Below, one piece after another: positions 23,817 through 33,178 of a stretch of 64,000 nt of DNA (the stretch's first letter is position 1; every line of letters starts with the position of its first letter). The DNA is taken from contig NZ_JACIIX010000005.1 in assembly GCF_014205675.1 (NCBI RefSeq), positions 186,923 to 250,922 of the forward strand. Direction: 5' to 3'. Source of the DNA: Novispirillum itersonii. GTDB lineage: Bacteria; Pseudomonadota; Alphaproteobacteria; Rhodospirillales; Rhodospirillaceae. Below the pieces are notes generated by a model, which was not told the DNA's origin, ran no database searches, and saw nothing but the letters and a program-made list of their open reading frames with translations. The position numbers were made by a program, and so were the translations under genes.

Positions 23817-24080
23817 ATGCCGCTACAGGCCATTCTGGGAAAAGTGACCCTGCTGGAAAATCTCGGGCCGTTTGTGCTGGTCTGGGAATCCCTGAGCGTG
23901 GTCTGTCTGTGTGTGATGCAGGGGCTGGGGCTGCCGACGGATGTCAGCGCCGCCGGTGTCACCGCCGCCGTCATGGCCCCGGTGGCCGTTCTGGCCCTGT
24001 GGCAGCTGGAACGGACCTTTGTCGCCACCGGCATGGTCACCCTGAACGACCCGGACAACGTCGCCGCCCCGGCGGAATAA
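23817..24080 (+). CDS. Small hypothetical membrane protein
   Basis: This 87-residue protein has two hydrophobic stretches (about 17-38 FVLVWESLSVVCLCVMQGLGL and about 46-65 AGVTAAVMAPVAVLALWQL) and an acidic C-terminus. I do not recognise the family. The start has an AAGGGAGGG ribosome site directly after the dispersed repeat element, so the element sits in its leader or promoter. It is followed by a convergent gene. Codon use fits the rest of the chromosome, which supports it as a real gene. Confidence 0.5.
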   Translation: MPLQAILGKVTLLENLGPFVLVWESLSVVCLCVMQGLGLPTDVSAAGVTAAVMAPVAVLALWQLERTFVATGMVTLNDPDNVAAPAE

Positions 24081-24106
24081 TCTCCGGTGGGATTTCTGTC
24101 TGCCCG

Positions 24107-25108
24107 TCAGTACGTCAGCACATCCGGGCCGGTGCCGTCAGACCAGTCTTCCGGCCACGCCGGGCCCAGCGGCACCTTGCCCAGCCCGCCCGGCCGGTCG
24201 AGGATATAGGTCGGCAGACCAAGGCCGGACACCCGCCCGCGCAGGCTTTTCATCAGCGCCCGCCCCTCGTCCACCGGCAGCCGGAAATGGCTGGTCCCCG
24301 GCGCCAGATCGGGGTGGTGCAGGTAATAGGGTTTAATGCGGTTGCGGACAAAGGCGCGGAACAGGGCTTCCAGCGCCTCCGCCGTATCATTGACCCCGCG
24401 CAGCAGCACGCTCTGCGACACCAGCGGAATCCCGGCATCGGCCAGACGCCGCACCGCCGCCACCACCTCCGGCACGAATTCATCGGCATGGTTGGCGTGG
24501 ACCGCCACCCATGGCACCAGCCGCTTGCCTGCGGTCAGGGCGGCGATCAGCTCCTCCGTCACCTTGGCCGGATCGTGGACCGGCAGGCGGCTGTGCCAGC
24601 GGATGATCTCCACCTGCGGCAGGGCATCCAGCGCCTCGGTGATGCGGCGGACCCGGCGCGGCGACAGCAGCAGCGGGTCCCCCCCGGTCAGGATCACTTC
24701 CCACACCTTCGGCTGGGCGGCGATATAGGCCAGCGCCGCCTCCAGCTGGGCCTCGGTCAGGGTCTCCCCACCCGGCCCCACCACCTCGCGGCGGAAGCAG
24801 AACCGGCAGTAGGCGGCACAGACATGCACCGGCTTCAGCAGCAGACGGTCAGGGTAGCGGTGGACAATCCCCGGCAACGGGCTTTTGGCGTCATCGCCGA
24901 TCGGGTCCGGCACTTCATCCAGGGTGGTCAGCAGTTCCCGCGCATCGGGGCGGAACTGCCGCACCAGCGGGTCCTCCGCCCCGGCACCGGCCATCAGGCT
25001 TTCCAGAAACGGCGTGGTTTTGACCGCATAGCGGCGGGCCACCGCGTCCAGCTCGGACGCCGTGCCCATCCCGGAGTGTGCGGATGCGGTGGCGGGGTTC
25101 GTCATCAT
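24107..25108 (-). CDS. Lysine 2,3-aminomutase-like radical SAM enzyme (EpmB/KamA family)
   Basis: This 333-residue protein has the radical SAM cluster motif CxxxCxxC at Cys97, Cys101, Cys104 (VCAAYCRFCFRR), GGDPLLLS for SAM binding, and the PLP-binding region near the C-terminus typical of aminomutases (RIKPYYLHHPDLAPGTSHFRLPVDEG). It converts alpha-lysine to beta-lysine. In proteobacteria the short forms (about 330-350 residues) often act on elongation factor P as EpmB. Its usual neighbours efp and epmA are not in the window, so whether it is EpmB or a free-lysine KamA is undecided. Confidence 0.88.
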   Translation of the reverse strand: MMTNPATASAHSGMGTASELDAVARRYAVKTTPFLESLMAGAGAEDPLVRQFRPDARELLTTLDEVPDPIGDDAKSPLPGIVHRYPDRLLLKPVHVCAAYCRFCFRREVVGPGGETLTEAQLEAALAYIAAQPKVWEVILTGGDPLLLSPRRVRRITEALDALPQVEIIRWHSRLPVHDPAKVTEELIAALTAGKRLVPWVAVHANHADEFVPEVVAAVRRLADAGIPLVSQSVLLRGVNDTAEALEALFRAFVRNRIKPYYLHHPDLAPGTSHFRLPVDEGRALMKSLRGRVSGLGLPTYILDRPGGLGKVPLGPAWPEDWSDGTGPDVLTY

Positions 25109-25192
25109 GCCCCGCCTCTATCCCGCCCGCCGGGGAAAATCAAGCCCACATGGAAAAGGGAAAACCGGGCAGACGGCACGCGGCCCTGCCCC

Positions 25193-25612
25193 TCAGGCCC
25201 GGCTTTCGGCGAAGATCACCAGCCGGCAGCCGAAAAACGTCAGGAACATCGACACCGCCGAGCCCACCGCCAAGGCCGGGACCGGCAGCGACAGAACCGG
25301 AATCATCGAGCGGACCAGCGCCGAGAAGATCGCAAAATTGACCAGCGCCCCCAGCCCCTGAAGCAGGAAATAGCCGATATAGCGGGATGACGTCACCGGG
25401 CTGCGGGAAAAGGTCAGGTTGCGGTTGAGCAGCCACGTCACCGTGACGGCCACCGGAAAGCTGACGGCCCGGGCCTCGATGCTGCCCCACCCGAAAATCT
25501 CATGGAGCAGCGACAGAGTCCCGGCATCGGTGAGGAAGCCGATGCCGCCGACCAGCCCGAACATCACAACCGCCTGATAGCGGCGAAACAGAGACACCAT
25601 CATCCTGCGCAT
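25193..25612 (-). CDS. GtrA-family membrane protein
   Basis: This protein of about 139 residues has four membrane helices of the GtrA type (VVMFGLVGGIGFLTDAGTLSLLHEIFGWG, ARAVSFPVAVTVTWLLNRNLTFS, YFLLQGLGALVNFAIFSALV, VGSAVSMFLTFFGCRLVIF). GtrA members flip or transfer polyprenyl-linked glucose for surface glycan decoration. The start is uncertain: in-frame GTG codons at 25681 and 25633 would lengthen it by 23 or 7 residues. It is the last gene of a three-gene operon gtrC-like, gtrB-like, gtrA on the minus strand. Confidence 0.8.
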   Translation of the reverse strand: MRRMMVSLFRRYQAVVMFGLVGGIGFLTDAGTLSLLHEIFGWGSIEARAVSFPVAVTVTWLLNRNLTFSRSPVTSSRYIGYFLLQGLGALVNFAIFSALVRSMIPVLSLPVPALAVGSAVSMFLTFFGCRLVIFAESRA

Positions 25613-25687
25613 CCGCTCCCGGAGAGTGTTCACCTCAGCGCCCCCGGCCCCTGACAGAGGCAGGAACCGGACCGGCGGCACAGACGG

Positions 25688-26680
25688 TCAGAGCGGCCGG
25701 GTCTGCCCGGACACCATACCCGCATCGGCATCGGCGGGAAACACCCCTGTCCCCCGGTCGGCATGCATCAGGTACACCAGCCGCTTCTGGGTGATGTACA
25801 CATGGGTGATGCTGTCCAGAATCAGGCCGGTGACGAAACTGATAGCCCCCAGCAGCATCAGGCCAGATGCGGCGATCGTGGTCGGCACCCGCTGAACCAG
25901 CCCGGTTTCCAGAAAGTGATACACCACCGGCAGACCAAGCCCCAGCGACAGCAGCACAAAGAAGGCGCTGAGGATGGAGAACATCATCATCGGCCGCACC
26001 AGCTTCATCAGCTTCAGCATCGCCCACAGGATGCGGGCGCCGTCACGGTAGGTCTTCAGCTTGCTGTGGCTGCCTTCGGCACGGTCGAAATAGTCGGTCG
26101 CCACCTCGGCCGTCGGCAGGGCCATCTGGATGGCATGCACCGACAGTTCCGTCTCGATCTCAAAGCCTGCCGACAGGGCCGGGAAGCTTTTGGCAAAGCG
26201 GCGGGAGAACACCCGATATCCCGAGAAGATATCGCTGAACTTCTCGCCGAACAGATGGCGCAGGACCAGATTGAACAGGCGGTTGCCGAGACGGTGGCCG
26301 TTGCGGTAGGCGTTGTCACTGTCGGTATGCCGGGTGCCGACCACCATATCCAGCCGGTCGCGGATCAGCAGGGTGATCATTTCCCGCGCCCGCGTCACGT
26401 CATAGGTGCCATCGCCGTCGGCCATGACATAGACATCGGCATCAATTTCGGCAAAGGCGCGGCGGACCGCGTGGCCCTTGCCCTGATGATGTTCCACAAT
26501 CACCGGAACCCCGGCGGCCCGGGCAATCTCCCCGGTGTTGTCGGTGGAGTTATTGTCGATGACATAGACCTGCGCTTCCGGCAGGGCCTGCTGAAATGAC
26601 CGGATAACCCCGGCAATCGCCAGCCCTTCGTTATAGCATGGCAACAAAACCGCAATTCTGGCCTGAACCGGCGCCATCAT
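25688..26680 (-). CDS. Family 2 glycosyltransferase with two C-terminal membrane helices (GtrB-like)
   Basis: This 330-residue protein has an N-terminal GT-A domain (IAVLLPCYNEGLAIAGVIRSF; DNNSTDNTGEIAR; HHQGKGHAVRRAFAEIDADVYVMADGDGTYDVT, where DGDGT is the metal-binding DXD-like site) and two C-terminal membrane helices. It probably transfers a sugar from a nucleotide donor to polyprenyl phosphate on the cytoplasmic face. Its start overlaps the stop of the upstream gene by ATGA-type overlap and it ends a few bases before gtrA, so the three proteins should act together. Confidence 0.88.
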   Translation of the reverse strand: MMAPVQARIAVLLPCYNEGLAIAGVIRSFQQALPEAQVYVIDNNSTDNTGEIARAAGVPVIVEHHQGKGHAVRRAFAEIDADVYVMADGDGTYDVTRAREMITLLIRDRLDMVVGTRHTDSDNAYRNGHRLGNRLFNLVLRHLFGEKFSDIFSGYRVFSRRFAKSFPALSAGFEIETELSVHAIQMALPTAEVATDYFDRAEGSHSKLKTYRDGARILWAMLKLMKLVRPMMMFSILSAFFVLLSLGLGLPVVYHFLETGLVQRVPTTIAASGLMLLGAISFVTGLILDSITHVYITQKRLVYLMHADRGTGVFPADADAGMVSGQTRPL

Positions 26681-28071
26681 GCTTTTCCTTCACTCCCTGA
26701 TGGTTCCGCCGTTTTTGCAATCAGGCGGCTCCCGGCACTCCACAGCCCGCAGAGGACCTGTGTCAGTACAAAACAATACACAACGAGTAAGCCCAGATTA
26801 TACCGCGGGATACTGACGGAGACGATGGCATGGACCCCGGCCATCAGAAGAACCGGCAGCAGCAGAATTCCCAGACTGGCCCGGACCGGGCGGGACGACA
26901 TCCACACCACCGGCAGGAAGAAAACCAGCGCCACCAGACCGAACAGATGCCCCACGAACAGACCACGCCACACCATCAGCAGGGTTACCGCAAAACTCTT
27001 TAACGGATCATTGAAGAAATGATCATGGAACAGATAGGCCTTGGCCTCGGCAACCGTCCCCTTACCCAGCGCGATCCGGTGCAGAATATCGCGGCCATAG
27101 ACATAATATCCCTGCGGATCCCAGCTCAGATGCCCGGCGGTCTCCGCGCCGAACAGGGCTCGGGCGGCGTTATCCCCGAAATCGGGCAGATAATACAGGA
27201 AACCGGCAAAAAACTCCGTCCACGGCATCGCATTATAGGCAAAGCGGTGCGACAGGGTCGTCAGAAGATAGGAATCATCGCTCAGGCCCCAATATCCCAG
27301 CGATACTCCGTTGCGGATCAGCACCGGCAGCATCAGCACACCCCAGCCCGCCGCCAGCGCCGCCCAACACAGCCCCCAGTTCCGCCACCGCTGCACCCGG
27401 TCCCGCTGCCACAGCGCCATCAGGATAAAGACCGGCAGCATGGCTGGCACCAGCGCGCTCCACGCCGGTTTCACATGGACCAACGCCCCGACCGCCAGAC
27501 CGACGACACCCCAGCGCCACACCATACCATTGCTGCGGACCGCCGCCAGCCACGCCAGAAAGAACAGCCCCAGTGCCGCCAGATAGGACGGTTCGCTCAG
27601 CACATCATGGCTGTAACTGCGCAGATCCCGCATCCCCAGCGCCAGAAGGATCACCAGAGACGGGCGTATCCACCCCCCGAACACCTGCCGGGCCAGCAGA
27701 TACAGGCAGACCAGAAAGACCGCGATCTCCACCGTATAAATAATCTTCAGGGATGTCAGCGATCCGCAGGTCTGGCTGGCCGGATCTTTCAGCAGGCACA
27801 GCATGCCCGCCCGTGTCCCGCCATCCAGCGCCGCCGCCACCGACAGCTCAAAGGCCGTAAACAGGCCACCGGGGACCATTCCGGGAGCAGGAGAAACCCC
27901 CGGGTCATAGACCTGCGGACTGATCACCCCATACTCCAGCAGATTAAGGGCCATCGAGACATAGCGGCTGGAATCTTCCTGCATGCCGATGCCCTTGGTA
28001 AACACGTGGTACCCCATCGTCAGGCAGGCAAGCAGAACGACAATCCAGCCAACTCGATATCCACGGACCAT
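26677..28071 (-). CDS. Multi-spanning GT-C-type glycosyltransferase (GtrC-like)
   Basis: This 464-residue protein has about ten membrane helices and an early acidic loop after the first helix (GIGMQEDSSRYVSMALNLLEYG), where the D/E residues match the catalytic position of GT-C enzymes that use lipid-linked sugars. This region and the later loops are periplasmic. With GtrB making the lipid-linked sugar and GtrA moving it across, this protein would transfer the sugar to an outer acceptor such as O-antigen or a membrane glycolipid. The acceptor is not known. Overlap with the next gene by four bases shows cotranscription. Confidence 0.7.
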   Translation of the reverse strand: MVRGYRVGWIVVLLACLTMGYHVFTKGIGMQEDSSRYVSMALNLLEYGVISPQVYDPGVSPAPGMVPGGLFTAFELSVAAALDGGTRAGMLCLLKDPASQTCGSLTSLKIIYTVEIAVFLVCLYLLARQVFGGWIRPSLVILLALGMRDLRSYSHDVLSEPSYLAALGLFFLAWLAAVRSNGMVWRWGVVGLAVGALVHVKPAWSALVPAMLPVFILMALWQRDRVQRWRNWGLCWAALAAGWGVLMLPVLIRNGVSLGYWGLSDDSYLLTTLSHRFAYNAMPWTEFFAGFLYYLPDFGDNAARALFGAETAGHLSWDPQGYYVYGRDILHRIALGKGTVAEAKAYLFHDHFFNDPLKSFAVTLLMVWRGLFVGHLFGLVALVFFLPVVWMSSRPVRASLGILLLPVLLMAGVHAIVSVSIPRYNLGLLVVYCFVLTQVLCGLWSAGSRLIAKTAEPSGSEGKA

Positions 28072-28462
28072 TCATCCCCCCAGAAGCGGTTTTCAGTCAG
28101 GCCACTTTTTGATGAGAGCAGTTTCTGCGCAAGTGAATCCGGCTTCTCCCCGAAAACGCCCTGACTTTTAGGCTGGAGCATTTTCTTCTCTGAACCGGCC
28201 CCAACGTTTTCTGAAAACGCTGTCACGGCACACTTGGGCGGATCACGTCTAGGGTATTTTCCAATCAGGTGGAAGCCAATTCATCGAAGGAAATGGTCTT
28301 TTTTAAAAAATCAAAGCCTGCTCCGATTCATTGGGGTGTTTTCTGAATCAGTGGGCTGTGGTCCAGCGCACAGGCCCCCACATAGAAAGAGAGCGTCCCC
28401 ACACAACCGGACCTTGCCGATCATGCGGAGAACGCTCCCGGACCCGCTCAGGGCTGGAGGAA
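28072..28462. other. Intergenic region with degenerate copies of the dispersed element
   Basis: No gene is seen. The stretch about 28245-28315 (CTAGGGTATTTTCCAATCAGG..., ...TTCATCGAAGGAAATGGTCTTTTTT) is a decayed copy of the two-hairpin element. About 28165-28230 (GGAGCATTTTC..., TTTTCTGAAAACGCTGT) and 28080-28165 look like further decayed or recombined pieces. It lies between the divergent-pointing starts of the gtr operon and the end of ftsK. Confidence 0.55.
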
Positions 28463-31060
28463 TTACTCGGCGTTGCCGCCCCGGTCCGCCAGATAACGGC
28501 TGGCCGCCACCAGAATATCGCGCTTGCCGACATGGTTGGCGGCGCTGATGATACCTTCGGCCTCCATCTTCTCGACAATGCGGGCGGCGCGGTTATAGCC
28601 GATCTGAAGATGCCGCTGGATGAAGCTGACCGAAACCTTCTGTTCGCGCAGCACCAGTGCCACCGCCTGATCATAGGGGTCGTCGTAGCCGCCTTCGCCC
28701 ATGGCGGAGGCATCAAACACCGCGCCCCCGGCATCGTCATCGCCGTCGCTGTCGTCCTCTTCCTCGGTGATGGTGTGCAGGTAATCCGGCTCGCCACAGA
28801 AGTCCTTCAGGTGGCGCACCACCCGTTCCACTTCGGTATCGGAAACGAACGGCCCGTGGACGCGGGTAACCCGGCCCCCGGAGGCCATGTACAGCATATC
28901 CCCCTGCCCCAGCAGCTGTTCCGCCCCCTGTTCACCGAGGATGGTGCGGCTGTCGATCTTGCTGGTGACCTGGAAGGAAATCCGGGTCGGGAAGTTGGCC
29001 TTGATGGTGCCGGTGATGACATCGACACTCGGGCGCTGGGTGGCCATGATCAGGTGGATGCCCGCCGCGCGGGCCATCTGGGCCAGCCGCTGGATGGTGG
29101 CTTCAATTTCCTTACCCGCCACCAGCATCAGGTCGGCCATCTCATCGACCACCACCACGATGTAGGGCAGCTCGGTCAGGTCGATGATCTGGTCTTCAAA
29201 GGTCGGCTCGCCGGTTTCGCGGTCGAAGCCGGTCTGCACCTTGCGGGTCACCTGCTCGCCCCGGGCGGTCAGCTCAGCGGCGCGCTCGTTGTAGCCTTCA
29301 ATGTTGCGCACCCCCAGCGCCGCCATGTTGCGGTAGCGGGTTTCCATTTCCTTGACCGCCCACTTCAGGGCGACCACCGCCTTCTTCGGGTCAGTCACCA
29401 CCGGGGTCAGCAGGTGCGGGATGCCGTCATAGACGCTCAGTTCCAGCATCTTCGGGTCAACCATGATCAGGCGGCAGCGCTGCGGCGACAGCCGGTACAG
29501 CAGCGACAGGATCATGGTGTTGATGCCGACCGACTTGCCGGAGCCGGTGGTTCCGGCGATCAGCAGGTGCGGCATTTTGGCCAGATCGACCACCACCGGA
29601 TCGCCGCCGATATCCTTGCCCAGCACCAGCGGCAGACGGCCGCCGTGTTCGCCATAGGCCGGGCTTTCCAGCATCTCGCGCAGATAGACCGTTTCACGGG
29701 TGGCGTTCGGCAGTTCCACACCGATGGCGGACCGGCCCGGCACCACGGCGACGCGGGCGGTCACCGCGCTCATCGAGCGGGCGATATCGTCAGACAGGTT
29801 GATGACGGTGGAGGACTTGGTGCCGGGCACCGGCTCAAATTCAAACAGGGTGACGACCGGACCGGCCTTCACTTCCATGATCTCGCCGCGCACCTTGAAG
29901 TTCTTCAGCACCGTTTCCAGCATCCGGGCCTGACCGGCCAGACCGCTTTCGTCGGCGTCGTCATCCTCGCGGCCCGGGGCCTGCTGCAACAGCGTCATCG
30001 GCGGGGCCGGATAGGCCTCTTCCTCCTCCGCCGTCTCCTCCGCCACAGCCTCATCGAGCGGGGCAGCCTCCGGGATCAGATCCTGATCCTGAGCGGAAAA
30101 CGGATCCGCCGCAGAATAGTCTGCCCCCTCCACCGGGTCCGCTGCGTCAGCATCCCTCTCCGGCGTGGCACTGCCACCGAGATCCCCACCGAGGGCATCA
30201 CCGAATTCCTCGGCGGTCACGGTTTCCGCCGCCGGGAACACCGCCTCGAAGCCAACGGAAAACTCAAGGTCTTCCACCGGCTCGCCGCTGAAATCCTCTT
30301 CCCCGGCAAAGCGGGCGATAGCCTCGGGATCGAATGGGGATACCGGGGGAACCGAGGCCGTCACCACGCCCGGATCCTCGCCCGCCACAGCGTCGTACAG
30401 CACCGGGGCCGCCCCGGTCTGCTCCTCCGCCGGGGCTTCCTCGGCACCGGCGAACAGGGCGGAGACCAGCGCATCATCGGCAACAGCAACGGCCTGCGGC
30501 GGCTGGTAGAACGGAGCCACCGGCGGAACGGCAGCCTCAGAGAGGTCTTCTTCAGAGAAGTCCGGCTCAGACAGGTCCGGCCCGGCAGCGGCAAAGACCG
30601 GTACCTCAGCCCCCGGATCCATTTCCTGCCCGGCATCCGCCGGGAGGGGCAGCCCTTCGGCACCGTCCTCATCGGCATGGGCCACCGCCCACGCCGCATC
30701 GGCGGCCTGTGCCGTCAGGGTCTGGGCGGCGGTGCTGTCCGACAGAGCCTCTTCCCAGTCTTCCGGCTTTTCTTCCCGCACCCGGATCAGGGCTTCCTGC
30801 CATTCCACCCCGGCGACAAAGGCAAAAGCCGCCATCGCCGCCAGATGTTCGTCTTCCTGCGCGGTGCCGTAGGCCACGGTGCCTTCCGGGCGGCCCGGCA
30901 TATATTCCACATCCCATTCCCATGCGCCGTCGGGCCAGACATGACGGGCAAGGCGGTAGGGCTTGGAATTGACCGCACACCACAGATTGAACTCGCCTGC
31001 CGTCAGCTTTTCCTTAAGGTCGGAAGGGGTGCCACGGCTGGTGAACTGTTCAACGGACAT
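28463..31060 (-). CDS. FtsK/SpoIIIE-type DNA translocase without membrane domain
   Basis: This 865-residue protein ends in a full FtsK motor: Walker A GTTGSGKS at 503-510, Walker [11 protein letters not shown] (Asp639-Glu640), the [12 protein letters not shown] block, and a C-terminal winged-helix gamma domain (about 800-858: [37 protein letters not shown]) that reads KOPS-type sequences. The usual four N-terminal membrane helices are missing. The first about 130 residues form an unfamiliar soluble domain, followed by an acidic, Ala/Pro/Glu-rich linker to about 350. There is no room upstream for a longer gene. It is either a cytosolic FtsK that docks by its N-terminus or a second paralog. Confidence 0.88.
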   Translation of the reverse strand: MSVEQFTSRGTPSDLKEKLTAGEFNLWCAVNSKPYRLARHVWPDGAWEWDVEYMPGRPEGTVAYGTAQEDEHLAAMAAFAFVAGVEWQEALIRVREEKPEDWEEALSDSTAAQTLTAQAADAAWAVAHADEDGAEGLPLPADAGQEMDPGAEVPVFAAAGPDLSEPDFSEEDLSEAAVPPVAPFYQPPQAVAVADDALVSALFAGAEEAPAEEQTGAAPVLYDAVAGEDPGVVTASVPPVSPFDPEAIARFAGEEDFSGEPVEDLEFSVGFEAVFPAAETVTAEEFGDALGGDLGGSATPERDADAADPVEGADYSAADPFSAQDQDLIPEAAPLDEAVAEETAEEEEAYPAPPMTLLQQAPGREDDDADESGLAGQARMLETVLKNFKVRGEIMEVKAGPVVTLFEFEPVPGTKSSTVINLSDDIARSMSAVTARVAVVPGRSAIGVELPNATRETVYLREMLESPAYGEHGGRLPLVLGKDIGGDPVVVDLAKMPHLLIAGTTGSGKSVGINTMILSLLYRLSPQRCRLIMVDPKMLELSVYDGIPHLLTPVVTDPKKAVVALKWAVKEMETRYRNMAALGVRNIEGYNERAAELTARGEQVTRKVQTGFDRETGEPTFEDQIIDLTELPYIVVVVDEMADLMLVAGKEIEATIQRLAQMARAAGIHLIMATQRPSVDVITGTIKANFPTRISFQVTSKIDSRTILGEQGAEQLLGQGDMLYMASGGRVTRVHGPFVSDTEVERVVRHLKDFCGEPDYLHTITEEEDDSDGDDDAGGAVFDASAMGEGGYDDPYDQAVALVLREQKVSVSFIQRHLQIGYNRAARIVEKMEAEGIISAANHVGKRDILVAASRYLADRGGNAE

Positions 31061-31119
31061 GCGCCCGGTACTCCATCTGCAAGATAACAGAAACTGTTAC
31101 GGATTTCAGGAAAGAAGAC

Positions 31120-31163
31120 ACAGCCTTACGGCTGCTGGAACGCTACAGCCTTACGGCTGCTGG
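31120..31163. repeat. Tandem duplication of the 3' end of the PAS gene
   Basis: ACAGCCTTACGGCTGCTGG occurs twice, 25 bp apart start to start. The inner copy contains the last codons and TAA stop of the minus-strand PAS gene (QQP-stop). Each copy contains the small hairpin AGCC-TTAC-GGCT. Confidence 0.85.
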
Positions 31164-31603
31164 CCGGTCAGCCGGTAGGCGCTGACCAGCAGCTTGACCA
31201 CCTCGCCGCGGTCATCGAACAGCGGCAGCACCAGACGTTCCCACTTCTGCACCTCGCCGTCGAAATCGGCCTCGTACAGGCGGGCCACCGGAATGCGTTC
31301 CCGCACCACCCGGTCGTATTCCTGTTTCAGGATATCGGCCTGTTCCTTCGGCAGGGCCGCCACCGACTTGCCGACGGTATCGGCATGGAAGGCGCTGGCG
31401 AAGGTCCGCCCGTAATAGGCGTAGACGAAATCATCGCCATCGACCGACACATCCAGCACCACCAGATTGTCCAGCCACGGGCGCAGCTCCACCGGCTCCA
31501 GATCCTGGGCCATGGGCAGATGTTCGCCTTCGCAGAGTTTCAACCAGCGCTGGTAAAGCTCTTTAAGCTGTTGATGGCGCAAAATCAGGACGAGACGGCT
31601 CAT
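31151..31603 (-). CDS. PAS-domain protein (PAS_5-type, single domain)
   Basis: This 150-residue protein has the pattern of the stand-alone alphaproteobacterial PAS family (PF07310): HQQLKELYQRWLKLCEGEHLPMAQDLEPVELRPWLDNLVVLDV, then DFVYAYYGRTFASAFHADTVGKSV, an ARLYEADFDGEVQKWERLVLPLFDD block and a short tail. No output domain is fused, so a signalling or ligand-binding role is only inferred. The start with MSRLVLI is preferred to the ORF start six codons upstream. It lies about 90 bp upstream of ftsK on the same strand, with a duplicated 3' end. Confidence 0.75.
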   Translation of the reverse strand: MSRLVLILRHQQLKELYQRWLKLCEGEHLPMAQDLEPVELRPWLDNLVVLDVSVDGDDFVYAYYGRTFASAFHADTVGKSVAALPKEQADILKQEYDRVVRERIPVARLYEADFDGEVQKWERLVLPLFDDRGEVVKLLVSAYRLTGQQP

Positions 31604-31686
31604 TGTGTCACTTGGCCCCACGGATGTTCCGGTTTGGTTTACACGACCAGTCTAGGCATGTTGTTTACGTCACCCCCACCCGGCCT

Positions 31687-32208
31687 TCAAGCGGTTCCTC
31701 CGGCGGCGGGGGAAAATTCATTCTCCGGCGTCGTCCCCGACCCCGTTTCCAGCCCCGTTTCCAGTCCTGTTTCAGGGGCCCTTTCCAGGGCTTCGACCGC
31801 CGCCTCGAACGGCAGCATCGCCGACCCGTGGCGCGACCGCACCATCTGGGCCGGGCGCAGAATCTCCAGATCAGCCCAGCGGCCACCGGGGAAGGTCACC
31901 TCCTCCCCCTTCAGCATCGCCCGGACCAGATCGCGGATCTGCCGCAACTCAACCACATCACAGCCGACCGCCGCTGTGATGACAATCGCTGACGCCGCCG
32001 CCGAAAGAGCGCAGGCGCGCACGGCGTAGCCGGTGGCCGCCACCCGCCCGGCATCATCCAGCAGCAGATCAAGGGTGATCTGACTGCCACACAGCGGGCT
32101 GCGGCGTTTGACGGTCACGGTGGGCGCGGGCAGGCGGCGGTCTTCCCTGACCTCCGTCCCCAACGCCTTCATCCGTGCCGAATACAGGTCAAGCAGGGCG
32201 TCATCCAT
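31687..32208 (-). CDS. IscU/NifU-N-like iron-sulfur scaffold protein with altered third cysteine
   Basis: This 173-residue protein has the N-terminal scaffold domain: the first cysteine in SPLCGSQITLDL, the second in RACALSAAAS, and the family end RHGSAMLPFEAAVEAL. The third cluster ligand, normally a Cys in this last motif, appears to be replaced (RHGSA). That could change the cluster chemistry or make it an assembly helper. The C-terminal tail carries a 12-bp repeat coding ETGLETGLETGSG. The start used is the second ATG. The gene is divergent from the thioesterase gene. Confidence 0.7.
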   Translation of the reverse strand: MDDALLDLYSARMKALGTEVREDRRLPAPTVTVKRRSPLCGSQITLDLLLDDAGRVAATGYAVRACALSAAASAIVITAAVGCDVVELRQIRDLVRAMLKGEEVTFPGGRWADLEILRPAQMVRSRHGSAMLPFEAAVEALERAPETGLETGLETGSGTTPENEFSPAAGGTA

Positions 32209-32359
32209 AATCCTTAGCATCCTTTATCCCGGCCCCGCCGTCCAGTGGCAGTCCGGAGGGTTTCCCGACTTTCTGCCGGATATGGGCCGTTTACGGCGAT
32301 GGCGCAATCCGCCTATTATGACGCATACGTCATCTTAATTTCGCATAGGGAAGACAGGA

Positions 32360-32902
32360 ATGACCCTGTGGCTCCGCCTGCTATGGCTGCTGCTGACCGC
32401 CCCGTTCAGGCCCCGGCTGCTGATGGATGCCGCCTCGGTGCTGCATACCCGAGTGTGGCCGGTGGATGTGGACCTGAACATTCATATGACCAACGCCCGC
32501 TACAGCGCGGTGATGGATCTGGGGCGGATCGACCTGCTGATCCGCACCGGCCTGCTGCGGATACTCCTGCGGCACCGTCTGCGGGCGGTGGTCGGGGCCA
32601 GCATGCTGCGCTGGCGGAAAGGGCTGGCCCCGTTGCAGCCTTACCGGCTGGAAACCCGGCTGGTGGCGTGGGACGATAAATGGTTCTGGATGGAACAACG
32701 CTTCATCACCGCCACCGGGGTGCTGGCCTGTATCGGCATGGTCAAAACCTGTTTCACCGACCGCAGCGGCGTGGTGCCGCCGGATCGGGTGGCCGCTTTT
32801 CTGGGCATCCCCCCGGACCGGCGCCCGCCTCTGCCGGACTGGGCCACAGCGTGGGATCAGGTGGAGACCGGGGCACTGGACCGCCAGAGCGGCAAAGCCT
32901 GA
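32360..32902 (+). CDS. Acyl-CoA thioesterase-like hotdog protein
   Basis: This 180-residue protein has the 4HBT hotdog fold of the THEM6/4HBT_2 type: VDVDLNIHMTNARYSAVMDLGRIDLLIRTGL with the conserved D-x-N-x-H-M-x-N-x-x-Y, then YRLETRLVAWDDKWFWMEQRF. An N-terminal hydrophobic stretch (LRLLWLLLTAPF) may attach it to the inner membrane. Members hydrolyse acyl-CoA or serve as fatty-acyl binding proteins. There is no linked fatty acid gene except the malonyl-CoA decarboxylase 2.3 kb away, which is convergent to the intervening gene. Confidence 0.75.
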   Translation: MTLWLRLLWLLLTAPFRPRLLMDAASVLHTRVWPVDVDLNIHMTNARYSAVMDLGRIDLLIRTGLLRILLRHRLRAVVGASMLRWRKGLAPLQPYRLETRLVAWDDKWFWMEQRFITATGVLACIGMVKTCFTDRSGVVPPDRVAAFLGIPPDRRPPLPDWATAWDQVETGALDRQSGKA

Positions 32903-33178
32903 CGCCCCACCCCGGCGGGCCCTGTAACCACAGGCGCGCAAACGATATAGGCCTTTCGGCCCCTTGCGCAAAGAAGCCGACTCTCACATTGTGAACCGCA
33001 CATGAGGCCTTCGCCGTACATCGGAATATGCATAACATTGCATACGGATGCAGCGGTGACCGCCGCACATCCGGGGTCGGGGGACCCCACACCACCCTCC
33101 TGCCCCGGGCCGGAGGGATCTTGAGAGGGGATATCCGGCACCGGATCACCGGGCCGGATCCGTGGAAGGCAGTCACTG

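Noticed and set aside
28331..31087. Very long plus-strand open frame opposite ftsK, about 918 codons
   Set aside because: It lies antisense to a gene with clear catalytic motifs; its translation is His/Gln/Arg-rich with no domain pattern. Long antisense frames are expected in GC-rich DNA with third-position GC.
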